A stretch of DNA of 64,000 bases. Source: G965205255 sp965205255. Lineage in GTDB: Bacteria > Pseudomonadota > Gammaproteobacteria > Pseudomonadales > Endozoicomonadaceae. Location of the stretch: positions 2,976,001-3,040,000 of the forward strand of contig OZ242051.1 in the NCBI GenBank assembly GCA_965205255.1. The letters are read 5' to 3'. Every line of letters starts with the position of its first letter. Within the stretch, counting starts at the first letter, position 1. The notes below the pieces were generated by a model. That model did no database searches. It saw only the letters and a program-made list of their open reading frames with translations, and was not told the origin of the DNA. Shown piece by piece: positions 46,301-54,557 of the stretch. Both the position numbers and the translations under genes were made by a program.

Positions 46301-49238
46301 CTCTGATGCGTATCATGCCGGAATGGAAACCCGTAATGTTTACAGTACAGACAAGCCTGATCAAGTGATTGCCTCCACGGTATCGACCCGTAATACTGAC
46401 GGTAGTGTGACACCGGTGAGAACCATCTACAACACCTATGACGCTTATGGAAATATTATCAAAACAGAAGTAGCCACTGGCGCTTATGACCCTTCGGCTC
46501 AAAAGGTACTGGTGGGTGAAAGAACGTATACATCACTGGGCTTTTTATTAAATGCCACAACAATGGTGGGAGATAAATCTCATCAGCTGAGCATGACATA
46601 TGACACAACCTCTGGTTTTCCGACCAAAATAACAGACCCGCTAGGTAATAGTATGACTATTACCTATGATACGATATGGCATAAAAAACCACATACCGTG
46701 GTATCTGAGACAGCAGACGGTCATACAGATTTTACCCTGACCTATACTTACGATGCTAATGGTAACCTGACCGATCTGAAAAAAACGAGCGGGCTAAATA
46801 AGCTGATCAGCGAAATGGCATACACCTATGATCCGGTGAATCAGCGGTTACTGACCACAACCATCACTCACCCTGACGGTAGTCAGCGAATCTTATCCGA
46901 TGAGGTGAACAATTATTTTGTACCGGTAAGCAGTACCTATGGTGCTCCAGCGGCGCCGGTGTATACAAAAACACCAGTAACCGATGCGCTGGGATTGCCG
47001 GTTAGTATGAGTTATACAGGAAGCACAGGTCAGGTATCTCTGGGAACTGATTACAACCCTGATTTATCGGTGAAGGATAAAACCATTAACCATCAAGTGA
47101 CCAATAGCTATATCTATGACAGTATTGGTAATTTGGTCAGCATTGCCAATGACCTGAACGGTAAACCTGTTCGGACGTATGGTTATGGTTATAACACAAA
47201 AGGTCAGATTGCTACCCGTACTGCAAAAACTGAAAAGGGTGTCAGTACCCAAACATACACCTATACACCGCAGGGTCAGTTATTACACTTTACCTGCAAC
47301 GGAAAAGAGTGCCCTCAGAATCTGTTCAAACAACCGGTCAGTGCCATTGATTACAGCTATCAACCTTTGTTTAATTCACTAAACACAGTGGATGAGACGC
47401 TCAACGGTGGCAGTAAACAGCTGATTACTTACCAGTATAAAAACACTGATCCGACACAGGTATCAGGTATTGATTATGCCGGTAAAGGCCATGCTACATT
47501 TAGCTATGATGGTGACGGTAATATCACTGCCATGCAGAAAATGACCGCCTCGGGCAAGTTAGTGCCTTACCAGATGAGCTATGACAGTGCGCAGCATTTA
47601 ACGGATGTCACTATCAATCATCGTAAAAAAATTCACTATACCTATGATGCGTCAGGACAGCAAATTGCAGAAAGTGATACCAACGCTTTAGGAAAAACAA
47701 CCACACTACAGCAGTATTACAATGGCTCTCTGGCAGAGCAGTCGCTTAACGGGAAATCTCGTTATTATGTAGCCGGAGGAAGTTTTTATGATGGCCGTTA
47801 CGAGTCGGCTATTACCGATGGCAAGCAGTTAACAGGCAGTGTCGTTAACGGCAAAGTTCAAGGTGATGATGTGTATATGCCGTATGGTCAGGTAACAGAC
47901 CTGAATCAGGCTAAAACACTGGCGTTGACTCTGCAAAAAAGCACCCGTGGCTATCAAATGAAAAATACAGACCAAGTGACGGGCTGGCAGTTTTTGGGCA
48001 ATGGTTACCGTGCTTATGATCCGGCACTGAGACTGTTCACTAAACACGACAGTGCCTCTCCGTGGGGAGCCGGTGGCATAAATGCTTACAACTATGCAGG
48101 TAATGATCCCATCAATAGTTCTGACCCCACCGGTCACTACACCGAAAATGATGTTAATGATGTTAATAAAACGATGAAAGCGGAAAACAAACAGATTTAC
48201 GATAACTATCACAAAAGTCAATTGGAAACAATTTTAGCAATTTGTTTCGCGGTGGCAGGACTTTTGATGGCCGTATTGATCCCAGGTCCTGGTGACTTTA
48301 TAGAGGGCATGGCGCTGGCTGCCTTGGCTAATGTTGCTTTTTTTACGGCAGTAGGTGTAGTAACAACCGTAAGCGAAAAACTTGTAGAAAATGGCGTTTT
48401 GGAACAAAAGGGCTTAAAGCCATCTCAATCAATTGGTGAGATGATGAGTTCTACTTCGTTCTGGGAAGGTGTTGCTATTGATGCCGGGGCTATGGTCGGT
48501 GGCGAGACGGTGGGTCTAGTCATTAAAGGAGTAGGCCGTGCAATTGAAAGCGCTGCAGGAAGAGCAGCAGAAGAGGCAGCAGGAGAAGCAGGAGAAGCAG
48601 GAGAAGCAGGAGGAGCAGCAGGAGAAGCAGGAGGAGAAGCAGCAGGAGAAGCAGGAGGAGAAGCAGCAGGAGAAGCAGCAGGAGAAGCAGCAGGAGAAGC
48701 AGCAGGAGAAGCAGCAGGAGGAGGAGAAGCTTCGTCAGAAGAAAATTGGTCTGATACCAATTCTTGGCTTGAAGACTACGATTCCCAGGACGAGTACGAG
48801 ATAAGCGATAAGGAATTCAACTCCCACTTAGATCGTTTTGACGTTGAGAAGTTCAGAGAAAACCCTGATTTTAAGGAATTAGGGGAAGGTGGTTTTCATA
48901 GAGTATATCATCTGCCTGACGATAGTGTGTTTAAGGAACTCACAAATCCAACTGGAATTGCAAGAGATTACGCTGACCCAGAAAGAGCCGTTCGCTTACT
49001 AGAAGAACAGGGTATTTCTGCTACTGCATACAGTAATGGATTTTTGATGCCTTTTTTTGAAATAGAAACTGATGAGGCAAGAGCAACTGCACATGCGGAT
49101 GCATATTTCAAAAATTTCGGAAGAAAAATGACGGATCATAAACCCGAAAATTATGCCAAATCAGGGGAGGCTATTGATGTTGACCTTTGTGCTCATCGTG
49201 GTTCTCCTTTATCCTGGAAAATTTTTCCTTATGAGTAG
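43311..49238 (+). CDS. Giant secreted YD-repeat (Rhs-like) protein 2 with kinase-like C-terminal tip
   Basis: A 1975-residue paralogue of rhs1 with the same GTG start, AGGA upstream separated by eight T residues, signal peptide ending SVAFA, YD repeats, core end DPINSSDPTGHY near residue 1608 and hydrophobic two-helix region. The Ala-Gly-Glu linker is longer (about 1750-1806). The tip differs completely and looks like a small protein kinase: glycine loop GEGGFHRVYHL at 1858, a lysine in SVFKEL (K1875), a helix with DPERAVRLLEEQG, catalytic-loop-like DHKPENY (D1942, K1944, N1947) and metal-loop-like IDVD (1955-1958). The domain is only about 120 residues, so it is minimal. No immunity gene is evident. 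Confidence 0.85.
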   Translation: MFLRLVKLAVSVTTLASYLTTSVAFAENSNIHIPSVKHRSSTSKAAPMSVAAKKTLLKKLQRLVATGQNHFTSQASNGGMNAAVSVNPSSLALTFSQKLFSVNSSPTSKTTLPVSIFLGASTGFNPTTQLLNDYPIDVNIPYIQPQESSSGHTYYTLSIGGSSYPMIMDSKQQFQFIYYKKPDIHITHQSDDTIVVTQRDNSTYIFKKVNGTASTTPYQVVAKIGPDGKAIYFQYAHSDTQSSITLLNSDQKVVAKINKQSGSATLFYQDKMGHFQHFTLRNESDGVSITNPLNESTLLTFDTDKKPTKITLADGAYYTINYGVLSGSHYIVSGYTEPVNNHTPYVSSYTEHFNNSHDQDITRTFSVSSKGNNFVGNNIQCDGNTFAHVTSAQDWLMECGFRHQGAPVYRYSTLAGMKIPVFTGTLIPSPETKQISQSYNYLHLKDQQTTSVNNITLTRGQTTYGDKITSASSVADLSQHYNLPSVQQYQLYDATGNNSLLQVQNFNYSYDSKGFLAKKIVQDSHGNLNTESYTTLPGVYHPILQTSVAQIRPTKQAGLQGKAPTTLTTIYSKPSVISKSITVGGHSYTVNRVAIPSNQILFNGKVIRSSTVTYNTEPTAMTFAMPVKTTATLPSMGQYVNNTYTISNSNNVYTISNTKQSLTSDTQGKAPQQLPGTQKTYNLYGGLIKSEDPVTGDIITYDSYDALGRPVQVSYLPAGNADDKQTYRYQYDILNGAQNAGFRVTMTQLMPTGNGKGVQLEKEYDTQNHVVKTLQQLKDRSGFYATDEAFYNQSGQISKTIHYYYDEKGQVHPQQSLYFYNRYGKPTAVQHPNGSTSISVSDSYHLRKISYTLLPTSQVINNSNSLCFDPLQSTPDHRVNTACRVASVQVSQSHSVNQGSASRPVMFHDVSYKYNFITDPAFTTTTADGKKVPLYDSGTKQQMTTVFAGTAKGQAPDPQTLESLADTIKNQALANPSATQASTFVVSHFNAMGQVLFSDAYHAGMETRNVYSTDKPDQVIASTVSTRNTDGSVTPVRTIYNTYDAYGNIIKTEVATGAYDPSAQKVLVGERTYTSLGFLLNATTMVGDKSHQLSMTYDTTSGFPTKITDPLGNSMTITYDTIWHKKPHTVVSETADGHTDFTLTYTYDANGNLTDLKKTSGLNKLISEMAYTYDPVNQRLLTTTITHPDGSQRILSDEVNNYFVPVSSTYGAPAAPVYTKTPVTDALGLPVSMSYTGSTGQVSLGTDYNPDLSVKDKTINHQVTNSYIYDSIGNLVSIANDLNGKPVRTYGYGYNTKGQIATRTAKTEKGVSTQTYTYTPQGQLLHFTCNGKECPQNLFKQPVSAIDYSYQPLFNSLNTVDETLNGGSKQLITYQYKNTDPTQVSGIDYAGKGHATFSYDGDGNITAMQKMTASGKLVPYQMSYDSAQHLTDVTINHRKKIHYTYDASGQQIAESDTNALGKTTTLQQYYNGSLAEQSLNGKSRYYVAGGSFYDGRYESAITDGKQLTGSVVNGKVQGDDVYMPYGQVTDLNQAKTLALTLQKSTRGYQMKNTDQVTGWQFLGNGYRAYDPALRLFTKHDSASPWGAGGINAYNYAGNDPINSSDPTGHYTENDVNDVNKTMKAENKQIYDNYHKSQLETILAICFAVAGLLMAVLIPGPGDFIEGMALAALANVAFFTAVGVVTTVSEKLVENGVLEQKGLKPSQSIGEMMSSTSFWEGVAIDAGAMVGGETVGLVIKGVGRAIESAAGRAAEEAAGEAGEAGEAGGAAGEAGGEAAGEAGGEAAGEAAGEAAGEAAGEAAGGGEASSEENWSDTNSWLEDYDSQDEYEISDKEFNSHLDRFDVEKFRENPDFKELGEGGFHRVYHLPDDSVFKELTNPTGIARDYADPERAVRLLEEQGISATAYSNGFLMPFFEIETDEARATAHADAYFKNFGRKMTDHKPENYAKSGEAIDVDLCAHRGSPLSWKIFPYE
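48555..48730 (+). repeat. GCAGGAGAA repeat array encoding the Ala-Gly-Glu linker of Rhs2
   Basis: About 175 bp of 9- and 12-bp units (GCAGGAGAA, GCAGCAGGAGAA) encode A-G-E and A-A-G-E repeats. All units are multiples of three, so expansions keep the frame. It is longer than the rhs1 array, showing that copy number varies between paralogues. Confidence 0.85.
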
Positions 49239-49590
49239 TATTATTAAAAACAAAAGACTTGTGTCTAAAATATAGAGTTTTGGGTAATTTCAGATGGGTA
49301 CAAGATATTGACATTAGATAAAAAGACCTCCAAATAAGTGTTATTGAGACATCATCAGGAGGTCTCTTATACAGATCAAAGGACTGCACAAAGGAACTTA
49401 CAAACTATACGATGATATACGTAAAAACGAAGCCATAAAAATATATAAAGAATAACATCAGTCTCGTATGGATCAGTGGGAGGCGCTAAAGAAAACAGGA
49501 AAGCAGAAATGCATGAAGACTGTATTCCTGAGTTTATTCGCTTTTTCCATGCGGCTTATTCTCGTGATAAGCAACGGCTAAGTCTTTCCA
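49239..49590. other. Gene-free stretch after rhs2
   Basis: No supported gene. An 8-bp inverted repeat, AGACCTCC (49323) with GGAGGTCT (49358), could be a transcription end for rhs2 although no T-tract follows. A short frame around 49510-49600 (MHEDCIPEFIRFFHAAYSRD) reads like a protein fragment but I cannot place it. Confidence 0.35.
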
Positions 49591-49735
49591 GATTGTAATA
49601 TTTTATGTAGGCTGCCACATCTTTTCTCATATGCTCACAAGCTGGCTGATGCACCTTAAAAATCCAACCATATTTTAAACTGCAAAAAAAGCGTTCAATT
49701 ACCGCATTATCCCAGAAAGCACCAACGTACCCATG
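49590..49735 (-). mobile_element. IS3-family OrfB C-terminal remnant
   Basis: Leftward translation gives AFWDNAVIERFFCSLKYGWI, then FKVHQPACEHMRKDVAAYIK ending YYN, the final conserved part of IS3-type transposases with the DDE glutamate in IERFF. It is related to the IS3 remnant after rhs1. Confidence 0.65.
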
Positions 49736-49779
49736 CTAGCTCTGATACCATAACTTTTCAATAAGTTACCTAAAAACCA

Positions 49780-51095
49780 ATAACCTGTATGGCAGGTCAA
49801 TAAAAAGTGAAGATCCGGTCACCAGAGATATTGTCACCTACGACAGTTACGATGCTCTTAGTCGTTCGATGCAGGTTAGTTATCTATCGGCAGGTAATGC
49901 CGATGACAAGCAAACTTATCGTTTTTACCTGCAATGGAAAACAGTGCGGCAAGCAGTTAACAGGCAGTGTCGTTAACGGCAAGGTTCAAGGTGATGATGT
50001 GTATATGCCGTATGGACAGGTAACAGACTTGAATCAGGCTAAAACACTGGTGTTGACTCTGCAAAAAATCACCCGTGGCTATCAAATGAAAAATACAGAC
50101 CAAGTGACGGGCTGGCAGTTTTTGGGCAATGGTTACCGTGCTTATGATCCGGCACTGAGACTGTTCACTAAACACGACAATGACTCTCTGTGGGAAACGG
50201 TGGCATAAATGCTTATAACTATGCAGGTAATGATCCCATCAATAGTTCTGACCCCACCGGTCGCTACACCGAAAATGATGTCAATGTTGTTAATAAAACG
50301 ATGAAAACGGAAAACAAAACGCTTGAAGATGAGTATAACAAAAGTCTATTGGAATTAATTTTTGCAATTGTTTTCGCGGTGGAAGGATTTTTGATGGCCC
50401 TGTTGATCCCAGGTCCTAGTGAATTTATAGAGAGCGTGCCGCTGGATGCTTTTGCTAATGTTGTTTTTTTTACGGCAGTAGGAGTAGCAACAACCGTAGG
50501 CGAAAAACTTATAGAAAATGGCGTTATGAAACAAAAAGGCTTGAAGCCATCTCCATCAATTGGTGGCATGATGAGTACTACTACGTTCTGGGAAGGTGTT
50601 GGTATTGATGCTGGGGCTATAGCCGGTGGCGAGATAGCGTGTCTAATCATTAAAGGAGTAGCCCGTGCAATTGAAGGTGCCAGCTCTGCAGCAAGAGCAG
50701 GAGAAGCAGCAGCCGGAGAATTAATAGGAGAATCGGCAGAAGCATCGGCTGACGAATCGGCTGAAAAATTAGTAGGAGAGCCGGCAGGCAAATCGACAGA
50801 AGAAACAACTACAGGAGAAGATAAAATCAACGAGTTACCTGTTTTTGACCTTGACGAGTATAGAGGTCAACATGGTTTTGAGATAATAGGCGAAGGTAGT
50901 TATCTACAGTATATCGTCTGTCTAATGATTTTGTGTTTAAAGAAATTTCAAGCATAGAGAAGCTATCTGACCCAGAAAGAGCCGTTCGTTTACTAGAAGA
51001 ACAAAGCGTTCCTGCTACTGCATTCAAAAATGGTTATAAGATGCCTTTTTTAGAAATAGAAACTGATTTTGTTAATGGGGTGGTTTTGCTCCTTT
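49780..51095 (+). pseudogene. rhs3: decayed Rhs-like gene with a kinase-like tip remnant
   Basis: Begins with sequence equivalent to rhs1 around residue 680 (SEDPVT, DIVTYDSYDAL), then jumps by large deletions to the core end (LTGSVVNGKVQGDDVYMPYG, LRLFTKHDND). A 1-bp loss near 50195 shifts the frame before NAYNYAGNDPINSSDPTG, then the hydrophobic region and a degenerate Ala/Glu/Ser linker follow. The tip GFEIIGEGSYLQ is shifted near 50905 and continues as VYRLSNDFVFKEISS, DPERAVRLLEEQSVPATAF, MPFLEIETD, clearly homologous to the rhs2 kinase-like tip. It breaks off before the catalytic loop, at the chaperone-like gene. Confidence 0.8.
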
Positions 51096-51479
51096 AAACT
51101 GATTAATAAGTTCTTTAAGATAACTCAGGCAACCCCCAAAATTTTCGATAGCTATTTGAAAATCTTGTATTGAAAGGCTGGTATTATAAATACGCTGATG
51201 CAGGCAAAGTTGACAGGTATCTGTATCAATGCTCAAGCACGCACGCCTATCCCGAATAAAGCCCATGCTTCGGGTTAGTAAAAACTGATAAACACAGTCA
51301 TTGTTTTCCTTTTCAGAAGGTATTGATCCAAGGCTAGATTCCAGCCATACTTTCTTATTTTGACTGTAACAACGCACCGTATTCCCTTCTAACAGAAGTG
51401 TATAGCATCCCTTTTTTTCTTTGAGTGGAGATAGTCCGTTATTTTTTGCAAATTTTTCAATAAGCGATTTAAAATCCAT
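51072..51479 (-). CDS. CesT-like type III secretion chaperone homologue
   Basis: About 135 residues from ATG 51479 (frame open to 51539), with GGA nine bases upstream. The pattern fits small CesT/Tir-type chaperones: amphipathic helix FKSLIEKFAKNNGLSPLKEK, strands CYTLLLEGNTVRCYS, VWLESSLGSIP, a central helix YQFLLTRS, strand ACLSIDTDTCQLCLHQR and a C-terminal helix FQIAIENFGGCLSYLKELI. It converges on rhs3. A truncated homologue converges on rhs1. Such chaperones bind effector N-termini and guide them to a type III apparatus; none is visible in the window. Family assignment rests on pattern and size only. Confidence 0.6.
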   Translation of the reverse strand: MDFKSLIEKFAKNNGLSPLKEKKGCYTLLLEGNTVRCYSQNKKVWLESSLGSIPSEKENNDCVYQFLLTRSMGFIRDRRACLSIDTDTCQLCLHQRIYNTSLSIQDFQIAIENFGGCLSYLKELINQFKGAKPPH

Positions 51480-51539
51480 TTTTTTATTCCATAAGAGCGA
51501 TTTACTTTTAGTGTAGTGTAGTTTCAGGAGATTAATCAT

Positions 51540-51895
51540 GGCGCTATTGTTCTGTAGGACTGTTACGTTGGCATAAGTACCAAAGCTGTCATGTTCGGTA
51601 AGGATAGATCAGAACAATTTAAACCTGAATGATCAAAAAGTCAGAGATGTCTATACGGAGCTTGGCGAGAAAAGTAATATTGCGGCGTAAAAGTGTCTAA
51701 AGTATTGTTATAAGCCCATTCTTAAAAAATGGCTATCTGCTTTAAAGACCCTTTGTTACTCTCTGCTCGATATTTGCAGTTACTTTAAAAATACAGCAGG
51801 GCTTTTCAAGATAAAAAGCTGATTTAACTGGTCAGCACATAAATTATAGAGTTTTTGTAAGCAAAAGTGCAGAACAAAGAAAACTGGAGAAATTT
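51540..51895. other. Gene-free stretch between the chaperone-like gene and DUF1285
   Basis: No supported gene or named element; only short frames without recognisable similarity. The promoters of the flanking divergent genes must lie here, but no clear -35/-10 pair stands out. Confidence 0.3.
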
Positions 51896-52444
51896 ATGAG
51901 TTTATCGGATTTATTACCCGCAAATGTATTAAATAAATTGCCAGATGTTAAAACGTATCCTATTGGTCAGTGGCACCCTAAACAGGTTGCGGAAATTGCT
52001 ATTTATATTGATGAGAAAGGACAGTGGTTTTATCGAGGTTCTCCTTTTTGTCGTAAAAAAATGATCACGCTTTTTTCCAGGCTTTTACGTAAGGAGGGAC
52101 AACAATACTACTTGGTAACACCTGTTGAGAAACTTCTTATAAGGGTGGAGGATGTCCCTTTTATGGTTAGTGAATTTCATTGTACAGGTCAGGGTCGTGA
52201 GCAGTTTATTAATTTGACTACTACCGTTGGAGATACAGTAATAGTGTCTCACACAAATCCGTTGCATATGAGTTCTTCGCCTTTAATTTATGGAGGTTCT
52301 CAGCAGTTGCCTTATGTACGTATTCGTAATGCTTTGGAAGCAAAGTTACACCGTAATGTTTTTTACCAGTTAGCAGACAAAGCGGAAGAAGTAAACAATA
52401 ATTTTGGTGCCTGGAGTGCAGGGGTATTTTGGCAGCTGGCCTGA
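51896..52444 (+). CDS. DUF1285 family protein
   Basis: 182 residues matching the DUF1285 layout: IGQWHPKQVAEIAIYIDEKG then GQWFYRGSPFCRKKMITLF, SRLLRKEGQQYYLVTPVEKL, VEDVPFMVSEF and PYVRIRNALEAKLHRNVFYQ. The family is common in gammaproteobacteria, with a two-domain beta-rich fold; its function is not established. Starts with ATG after GGAGAAATTT. It faces dusA tail to tail. Confidence 0.85.
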   Translation: MSLSDLLPANVLNKLPDVKTYPIGQWHPKQVAEIAIYIDEKGQWFYRGSPFCRKKMITLFSRLLRKEGQQYYLVTPVEKLLIRVEDVPFMVSEFHCTGQGREQFINLTTTVGDTVIVSHTNPLHMSSSPLIYGGSQQLPYVRIRNALEAKLHRNVFYQLADKAEEVNNNFGAWSAGVFWQLA

Positions 52445-52463
52445 AAGCTGTGGTATTTCTATG

Positions 52464-53459
52464 TTACTCTGTCGTAAATAAACGGATAATTTGTAAGTAA
52501 TCCTCTGGCGTACTGTTCTTGTTTCTTCCTTGTTCGCTGAGTAAACGACGGAATTTTCGGGCACCGGGTTGTCCACTATACAGACCCAGAATATGCCTTG
52601 TTATCTGATGTAAATAAACACCAAGCTTTGACTGCTTTTCTATATAGGAAACCATGGCTCTTGCTATATCCTCCCTTGTTTGTTGAGGAATGTTTCTGTC
52701 ACCAAAAATAGTTTGATCTGCCTCGGATAAAAGAAAAGGATTATGGTATGCTTGCCGGCCAATCATAACACCGTCAACATAAGATAAATGTTGCTGTACC
52801 TCTTTCAGTGTTTTTACACCACCATTGAGAATAATTTCCAATTCGGGATAATCTTGCTTGAGCTGGTAGACTGTATCATATTCTAGTGGTGGAATATCTC
52901 TGTTTTCTTTAGGGCTCAAACCCTCAAGTATGGCAACTCTTGCATGCACTGAAAAACTTTTGCAACCACCCTCTGCAACTGTTTCCATGAATCGTTTGAG
53001 TTTGTCATAGCCTGTATGATCACCCAGCACTTTGCTTTTGATGCCTGTACGATGCTTGACACTAATCGGAATATCGACTTCTTTCTGCATGCTTTTTACA
53101 CAGTCAGCTACCAAAGAGGGCTTTGACATCAAATATGCACCAATACCACCTTCCTGTACTCTGTTACTTGGACAACCCACATTTAAATTAACTTCTTTAT
53201 ATCCCATCTGTTGAGCAAGAATAGCAGATTTAGCCAGTGATTCAGGGCAACAGCCACCCAGCTGCAAGGCAACAGGTTGCTCTTTGGCAGAAAAATCTAA
53301 CAGATCGGTGCGTTGGCCGTGAATTAATGCTCCGGTGGTTACCATCTCAGTATAAAGCAAAGTATATTTGCTGATGGTGCGCAAAAAATAACGACAATGC
53401 TTGTCTGTATATTCCATCATGGGTGCAACAGATAAACGTCTGCAAATATTAGAATCCAT
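52464..53459 (-). CDS. dusA: tRNA-dihydrouridine(20/20a) synthase DusA
   Basis: Flavoenzyme reducing U20/U20a in the tRNA D-loop. Start RRLSVAPMMEYTDKHCRYFL is the DusA signature; the catalytic Cys is in EVNLNVGCPSNRVQEGGIGA, then ISVKHRTGID-like VKHRTGI, FSVHARVAILEGLSPKENR, LNGGVKTL and GVMIGRQAYHNPFLL. About 331 residues from ATG 53459; the open frame extends to a TTG at 53519. Confidence 0.95.
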   Translation of the reverse strand: MDSNICRRLSVAPMMEYTDKHCRYFLRTISKYTLLYTEMVTTGALIHGQRTDLLDFSAKEQPVALQLGGCCPESLAKSAILAQQMGYKEVNLNVGCPSNRVQEGGIGAYLMSKPSLVADCVKSMQKEVDIPISVKHRTGIKSKVLGDHTGYDKLKRFMETVAEGGCKSFSVHARVAILEGLSPKENRDIPPLEYDTVYQLKQDYPELEIILNGGVKTLKEVQQHLSYVDGVMIGRQAYHNPFLLSEADQTIFGDRNIPQQTREDIARAMVSYIEKQSKLGVYLHQITRHILGLYSGQPGARKFRRLLSEQGRNKNSTPEDYLQIIRLFTTE

Positions 53460-53804
53460 TACGATGGCTGATTTATCTTTGTTGATCAATGTATCAGTCA
53501 CAGGGTTATTACATCTCAATGTCTGTAAAAACTGTATTTTAAAGCTAATTGCTTTTAAAATGTAGAGGTATTCTGTTTTGTGTGAAAGAATTTTAATGTT
53601 TTAAGCAAAAATATGTAGCTTACTTTTAGAACCTGATTATTTATTCAAACATGATATTGTTTTGTAGTATATATAATTTGCAGATTAATGAACGGTTGTT
53701 TTTAACCGTTTCATCTGAAAATAAAAAAAAGCGGGTTCTGTTTTGTGTCAGTCAGCATTGAAAAACAAGGCTGATAATGATTGTTTACTAAAGATGAGGT
53801 ATGC

Positions 53805-54557
53805 ATGAAGGTTTTAGTTACCGTCAAGCGTGTGATTGATTATAACGTTAAAGTACGTATTAAACCTGATCACAGCGACGTAGATTTGAGCAACGTTAAA
53901 ATGGCTATTAATCCGTTTTGTGAGATAGCCGTGGAAGAAGCGATTCGATTAAAAGAAAAAGGTATTGCCAATGAAGTGGTGGTGGTATCCGTTGGCGATA
54001 AGAATTCTCAGGAGCAGATCCGTACGGCACTGGCACTTGGAGCAGACAGAGGTATTCATATTGAAACCGATACATTACCATCTTCGTTGACTGTTGCAAA
54101 ATTATTGAAATCTGTAATTGATGAAGAACTGCCTGATCTTGTCATTATGGGTAAGCAGGCCATAGACAGCGATAACAACCAGACGGGACAAATGTTGGCT
54201 GCACTGACAGATTGGGGGCAGGGGACATTTGCCTCCGAGTTGACTGTCGATTCAGGCAAAGTGACTGTTACACGTGAAGTTGACGGTGGCTTATCAACAG
54301 TTGAGCTGGAACTTCCTGCAATCGTTACAACAGATTTGCGCCTTAATACACCCCGTTATGCATCGCTTCCCAATATTATGAAAGCTAAACGTAAACCTGT
54401 GGATGTTAAAACTCCTGAAATGCTTGGTGTAGTTACTGATTCAACCTTGCAGATTGTGAAGGTTGAACCGCCCCCCGTGCGACAAGCTGGCATTAAAGTG
54501 GAGAGTGTTGATGAGCTGTTGGAAAAGTTAAAGCAAGAAGCAAAGGTGTTGACATGA
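53805..54557 (+). CDS. etfB: Electron transfer flavoprotein beta subunit
   Basis: With EtfA forms the heterodimer that passes electrons from acyl-CoA and other dehydrogenases to the ETF:quinone oxidoreductase. MKVLVTVKRVIDYNVKVRIK, INPFCEIAVEEAIRLKEKG, TALALGADRGIHI, the AMP/FAD-contacting MGKQAIDSDNNQTGQMLA and the recognition-loop region LNTPRYASLPNIMKAKRKP are all present. ATG 53805 has GAGG upstream; 250 residues. Overlaps etfA by four bases. Confidence 0.97.
   Translation: MKVLVTVKRVIDYNVKVRIKPDHSDVDLSNVKMAINPFCEIAVEEAIRLKEKGIANEVVVVSVGDKNSQEQIRTALALGADRGIHIETDTLPSSLTVAKLLKSVIDEELPDLVIMGKQAIDSDNNQTGQMLAALTDWGQGTFASELTVDSGKVTVTREVDGGLSTVELELPAIVTTDLRLNTPRYASLPNIMKAKRKPVDVKTPEMLGVVTDSTLQIVKVEPPPVRQAGIKVESVDELLEKLKQEAKVLT

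Noticed and set aside
48425..48760. Pro/Ala/Ser repeat protein on the minus strand
   Set aside because: Antisense reading of the Ala-Gly-Glu repeat of rhs2; composition is forced by the repeat.
48538..48804. Gln/Glu/Lys repeat protein on the plus strand
   Set aside because: Alternate-frame reading of the same repeat; no start signal, and the rhs2 frame is clearly the coding one.
51540..51895. Decayed gene before DUF1285
   Set aside because: Short frames only; no motif could be aligned with any family.
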